Shown here: in pieces, positions 6,005 through 8,003 of the stretch
Position numbering within the stretch: the first letter of the stretch is position 1
Layout of the letters: the number at the start of each line of letters is the position of its first letter
Assembly: GCA_019312695.1 (NCBI GenBank)
Contig: JAFDCT010000139.1
Location: 1 to 8,003 of the forward strand
DNA length: 8,003 bases
Direction of reading: 5' to 3'
Source: Deltaproteobacteria bacterium
GTDB lineage: Bacteria > Desulfobacterota > Desulfobulbia > Desulfobulbales > BM004
Program-made: the position numbers and the translations under genes
Notes under the pieces: generated by a model
The model's database searches: none
What the model was told of the DNA's origin: nothing
The model's input: only the letters and a program-made list of their open reading frames with translations

Positions 6005-7414
6005 ATGCTGCACAAATCTATTAATGGAGCAGGAAATCGTTACAATGTGGTGGTAATTGGTTCCGGACTTGGCGGTCTCACCTCCGCAAACCGTCTGGCG
6101 AAAAGCGGGCACTCTGTTCTTCTGCTTGAACATCATCACCAGCTTGGCGGTCTGGCAACCTGGTTTAAACGCAGAGGGCACATATTTGATGTATCACTGC
6201 ACGGTTTTCCTCATGGTATGGTAAAGACCTGCCGGAAGTACTGGAACCGCGCAATCATGGATTCCATTGTCCAGCTCAAAAATATCGTTTTTGATAATCC
6301 CCAGTTTTCCCTTACAACAACGTTTGACCGGCAGGACTTCACCTCTATCCTCATCAATAAGTTCAAAATATCCCCGGTAACAATTAATGCTTTTTTCAAT
6401 ACGGTTGCCGCCATGAATTTCTACGACGACCAAAGCATGTCCACTCGTGATCTGTTTGAGAAATTCTTTCCCGGCCGTGACGATGTCCATAGGCTGCTCA
6501 TGGAGCCTATAACCTATGCCAACGGCTCCACCCTTGAAGATCCTGCAATTACCTACGGCATTGTTTTCTCAAACTTCATGAACAAGGGGGTCTTTACCTT
6601 CAAGGGAGGAACAGATCACCTCATCGGCATGATGACAGAGGAACTGATAAGAAACGGGGTAACTATCTGTAAAAACTCTAAAGTTGACCGGATTGTCACT
6701 GAAAAAGGAAAGGTCCATGGAGTCCTGGTGGGTGACCGTTTCATAGAGTCTGACAGTGTGGTGTCAAACAGCGGTATTCTCAATACAATCTATGACCTGG
6801 CCGGTAAAGATGTTTTCCCGGCCGAATTCCTGGATAAAGTAAAAACCGTTCGGGTTAATACTTCAAGCTGCCAGGTTTATATCGGCATAAAAAAAGAAGA
6901 AATAATTGATGATATTGGAGACCTGCTCTTTGTTTCGACTGCAGAGAAATTTTCTTCCGATGAACTGCTGGACCTGCATACCAGAAGCAGGACATTTTCA
7001 CTTTACTATCCCAAAACCAGACCGGGCCATAACCGCTACACGGTGGTGGCTTCAATGAACGGCAGGTTTGACGATTGGATCAGGCTCAATCAAATTAAAT
7101 ATGAGGCTGAAAAACAGGATATGATTGAAAGAACTCTTGTTGACCTGGAACGCTACATACCAGGGGTACGGGAAAAGATTGACTGGCTTGAGGCGGCAAC
7201 GCCGAAAACCATTCATCGCTATACCCTTCATACCAAAGGAACTTCATTCGGCACAAAATTTGAGGGTTTGGACATTTCCCGTTCGATTTTCAAAGCTGTA
7301 CCCGGGCTTTTTCATGTAGGTTCTGTGGGAATTATCATGTCCGGATGGTTGGGAGCCATTAATTACGGCGTCATTGTGGCAAATGATGTTGACGGATACG
7401 TACGCGCCCTGTAA
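6005..7414 (+). CDS. CrtI/CrtISO/RetSat-family FAD oxidoreductase, second copy
   Basis: This 469-residue protein belongs to the same superfamily as its upstream neighbour but is clearly divergent, not a recent duplicate. It has GSGLGG at 19-24, E42, G48-G49, and F61-D-V-S-L-H-G at the position of the family FDxG signature. A long middle substrate domain follows, then TPKTIHRYT (399-407), and a C-terminal FAD motif from G439-S-V-G to about A451. It starts 33 bases after the first copy. The chosen ATG has no Shine-Dalgarno and places 13 residues before the first strand. A GTG at 6047 (residue 15), with AGGA 12 bases upstream, is an alternative that would give a start hugging the FAD strand. The paired flavoproteins may act sequentially (for example desaturase then isomerase) or as a heterodimer on an ACP-bound or free chain. 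Function beyond the superfamily is inference. Confidence 0.88.
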   Translation: MLHKSINGAGNRYNVVVIGSGLGGLTSANRLAKSGHSVLLLEHHHQLGGLATWFKRRGHIFDVSLHGFPHGMVKTCRKYWNRAIMDSIVQLKNIVFDNPQFSLTTTFDRQDFTSILINKFKISPVTINAFFNTVAAMNFYDDQSMSTRDLFEKFFPGRDDVHRLLMEPITYANGSTLEDPAITYGIVFSNFMNKGVFTFKGGTDHLIGMMTEELIRNGVTICKNSKVDRIVTEKGKVHGVLVGDRFIESDSVVSNSGILNTIYDLAGKDVFPAEFLDKVKTVRVNTSSCQVYIGIKKEEIIDDIGDLLFVSTAEKFSSDELLDLHTRSRTFSLYYPKTRPGHNRYTVVASMNGRFDDWIRLNQIKYEAEKQDMIERTLVDLERYIPGVREKIDWLEAATPKTIHRYTLHTKGTSFGTKFEGLDISRSIFKAVPGLFHVGSVGIIMSGWLGAINYGVIVANDVDGYVRAL

Positions 7415-7522
7415 TTCTTTCAATAATAATTTTGCCCGGTGCATATCCTTTTTTTCTCTACAAAATATATATTACAAATTGTTTAAATATCTTCTGACTG
7501 GATCCTCTTCAACCAACCGAAC

Positions 7523-7528
7523 TATAAT
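7523..7528 (+). promoter_or_regulatory. Perfect -10 hexamer before the FabG-like gene
   Basis: TATAAT occurs 23 bases before the ATG at 7552. No good -35 is present at 16-18 bases upstream (GGATCC at 17), so the promoter would be weak or activator-dependent. The 137-base gap 7415-7551 is otherwise AT-rich with a run of T at 7449-7455. No hairpin terminator was found after the second desaturase, so read-through from upstream remains possible. Confidence 0.3.
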
Positions 7529-7551
7529 ATAATTATTAACAGGAAGTGCAT

Positions 7552-8003
7552 ATGACTGGATTTGAAGGAAAAAAAGCTGTTATTTCCGGTGCAACAAAAG
7601 GGATCGGGAAAGCCATTGCCAAGGCCTTTCTCGTCGCCGGCGCTACGGTAATTGGCGTTTACAGTTCCGACAGCAATGCGGCCGAACCGTTTATACACGA
7701 ATGGAAAGCTGAAAACTCTTTTCAAAAAAACAGGCTTTTCCTCCACCGTTGCGATGTCTCGAATGAACCAGCTGTAGTGGAGTTTTTTGCTGAAGTAGAA
7801 AAACAGTTCGATACCATTGACATCTTGATTAATAATGCGGGTATCCGGCGGGACGCGGTACTTGCCATGATGCAAGCCGATGAATGGCAGCGTGTTATTG
7901 ATGTAAACCTGACCGGAACCTTTAATATGGCGAAACAGGCCGTGCTCCTGATGCTTAAACAGAAATATGGCCGCATAATATTTATTACTTCGCCGATGGC
8001 CCA
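7552..8003 (+). CDS. fabG: FabG-like 3-oxoacyl-ACP reductase, cut at window end
   Basis: The first 150 residues of a classical short-chain dehydrogenase are visible; the gene runs off the right edge. It shows the cofactor motif GATKGIG (13-19), the strand and adenine-pocket region C67-D-V, NNAG (94-97), the catalytic asparagine N118 in D-V-N-L, and a catalytic serine candidate S147 in I-T-S-P. The Tyr-Lys pair expected near residues 160-164 lies outside the window. The closest family by pattern is FabG, which reduces 3-oxoacyl-ACP to 3-hydroxyacyl-ACP with NADPH. Start ATG 7552 has AGGAAG (7541-7546) five bases upstream. Its place after a ketosynthase, an ACP and two desaturase-like genes gives a coherent elongation module. 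The window lacks a dehydratase; one may follow. Other SDR substrates cannot be excluded from the N-terminal part alone. Confidence 0.88.
   Translation, partial: MTGFEGKKAVISGATKGIGKAIAKAFLVAGATVIGVYSSDSNAAEPFIHEWKAENSFQKNRLFLHRCDVSNEPAVVEFFAEVEKQFDTIDILINNAGIRRDAVLAMMQADEWQRVIDVNLTGTFNMAKQAVLLMLKQKYGRIIFITSPMA

Noticed and set aside
4551..7414. Carotenoid biosynthesis cluster (crtI/crtN-type desaturases)
   Set aside because: No phytoene, squalene or dehydrosqualene synthase or cyclase is present, the FDxGP signature is replaced by GLH/SLH forms, and the neighbours are fatty-acid-type enzymes. It cannot be fully excluded because the locus runs past the window.
7415..7470. Intrinsic terminator after the second CrtI-like gene
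   Set aside because: There is a T run at 7449-7455 but no convincing stem immediately before it.

Overview
The window suggests an anaerobic, moderately AT-rich bacterium. The strict-anaerobe indicators are a rubredoxin with a dedicated NAD(P)H:rubredoxin oxidoreductase-like flavoprotein, and an atypical thioredoxin reductase that has lost the usual NADPH-binding signatures. The gene mix would fit a Desulfobacterota-type (sulfate-reducer-like) genome, but that placement is inference. No RNA genes, insertion sequences, CRISPR arrays or phage genes were seen.

Left part (1-2676), redox/oxygen-stress genes. After 233 bases of AT-rich leader come a 53-residue rubredoxin and a rubredoxin reductase whose GTG start directly follows the rubredoxin stop. 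They form a two-gene operon that would pass electrons from NAD(P)H through FAD to the rubredoxin iron. Convergent to it lies a thioredoxin reductase-like flavoprotein on the minus strand. The 120-base convergent gap holds two hairpins that may serve as terminators.

Middle (2610-2934) is a 325-base divergent region. It carries a good minus-strand promoter for the thioredoxin reductase-like gene and an imperfect long inverted repeat ahead of the next plus-strand gene.

Right part (2935-8003, continuing past the edge) is a same-strand set that reads as a specialised acyl-carrier-protein-dependent lipid or polyene pathway. In order it encodes a FabF-like ketosynthase with intact Cys-His-His residues but altered gating loops, an acyl carrier protein, two different FAD-dependent desaturases/isomerases/saturases of the phytoene desaturase (CrtI/CrtISO/RetSat) superfamily, and a FabG-like ketoreductase cut by the window end. 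The likely logic is that the ketosynthase extends an acyl chain on the private carrier protein, the ketoreductase reduces the beta-keto group, and the two flavoproteins insert, isomerise or remove double bonds. No isoprenoid enzyme (phytoene or squalene synthase) is present, so ordinary carotenoid synthesis is not supported here. From memory, FabF + ACP + CrtI-like combinations are the hallmark of the candidate ladderane-lipid loci proposed in anammox bacteria, with a related locus reported in the sulfate reducer Desulfotalea psychrophila. This is the most interesting aspect of the window; the product is unknown.
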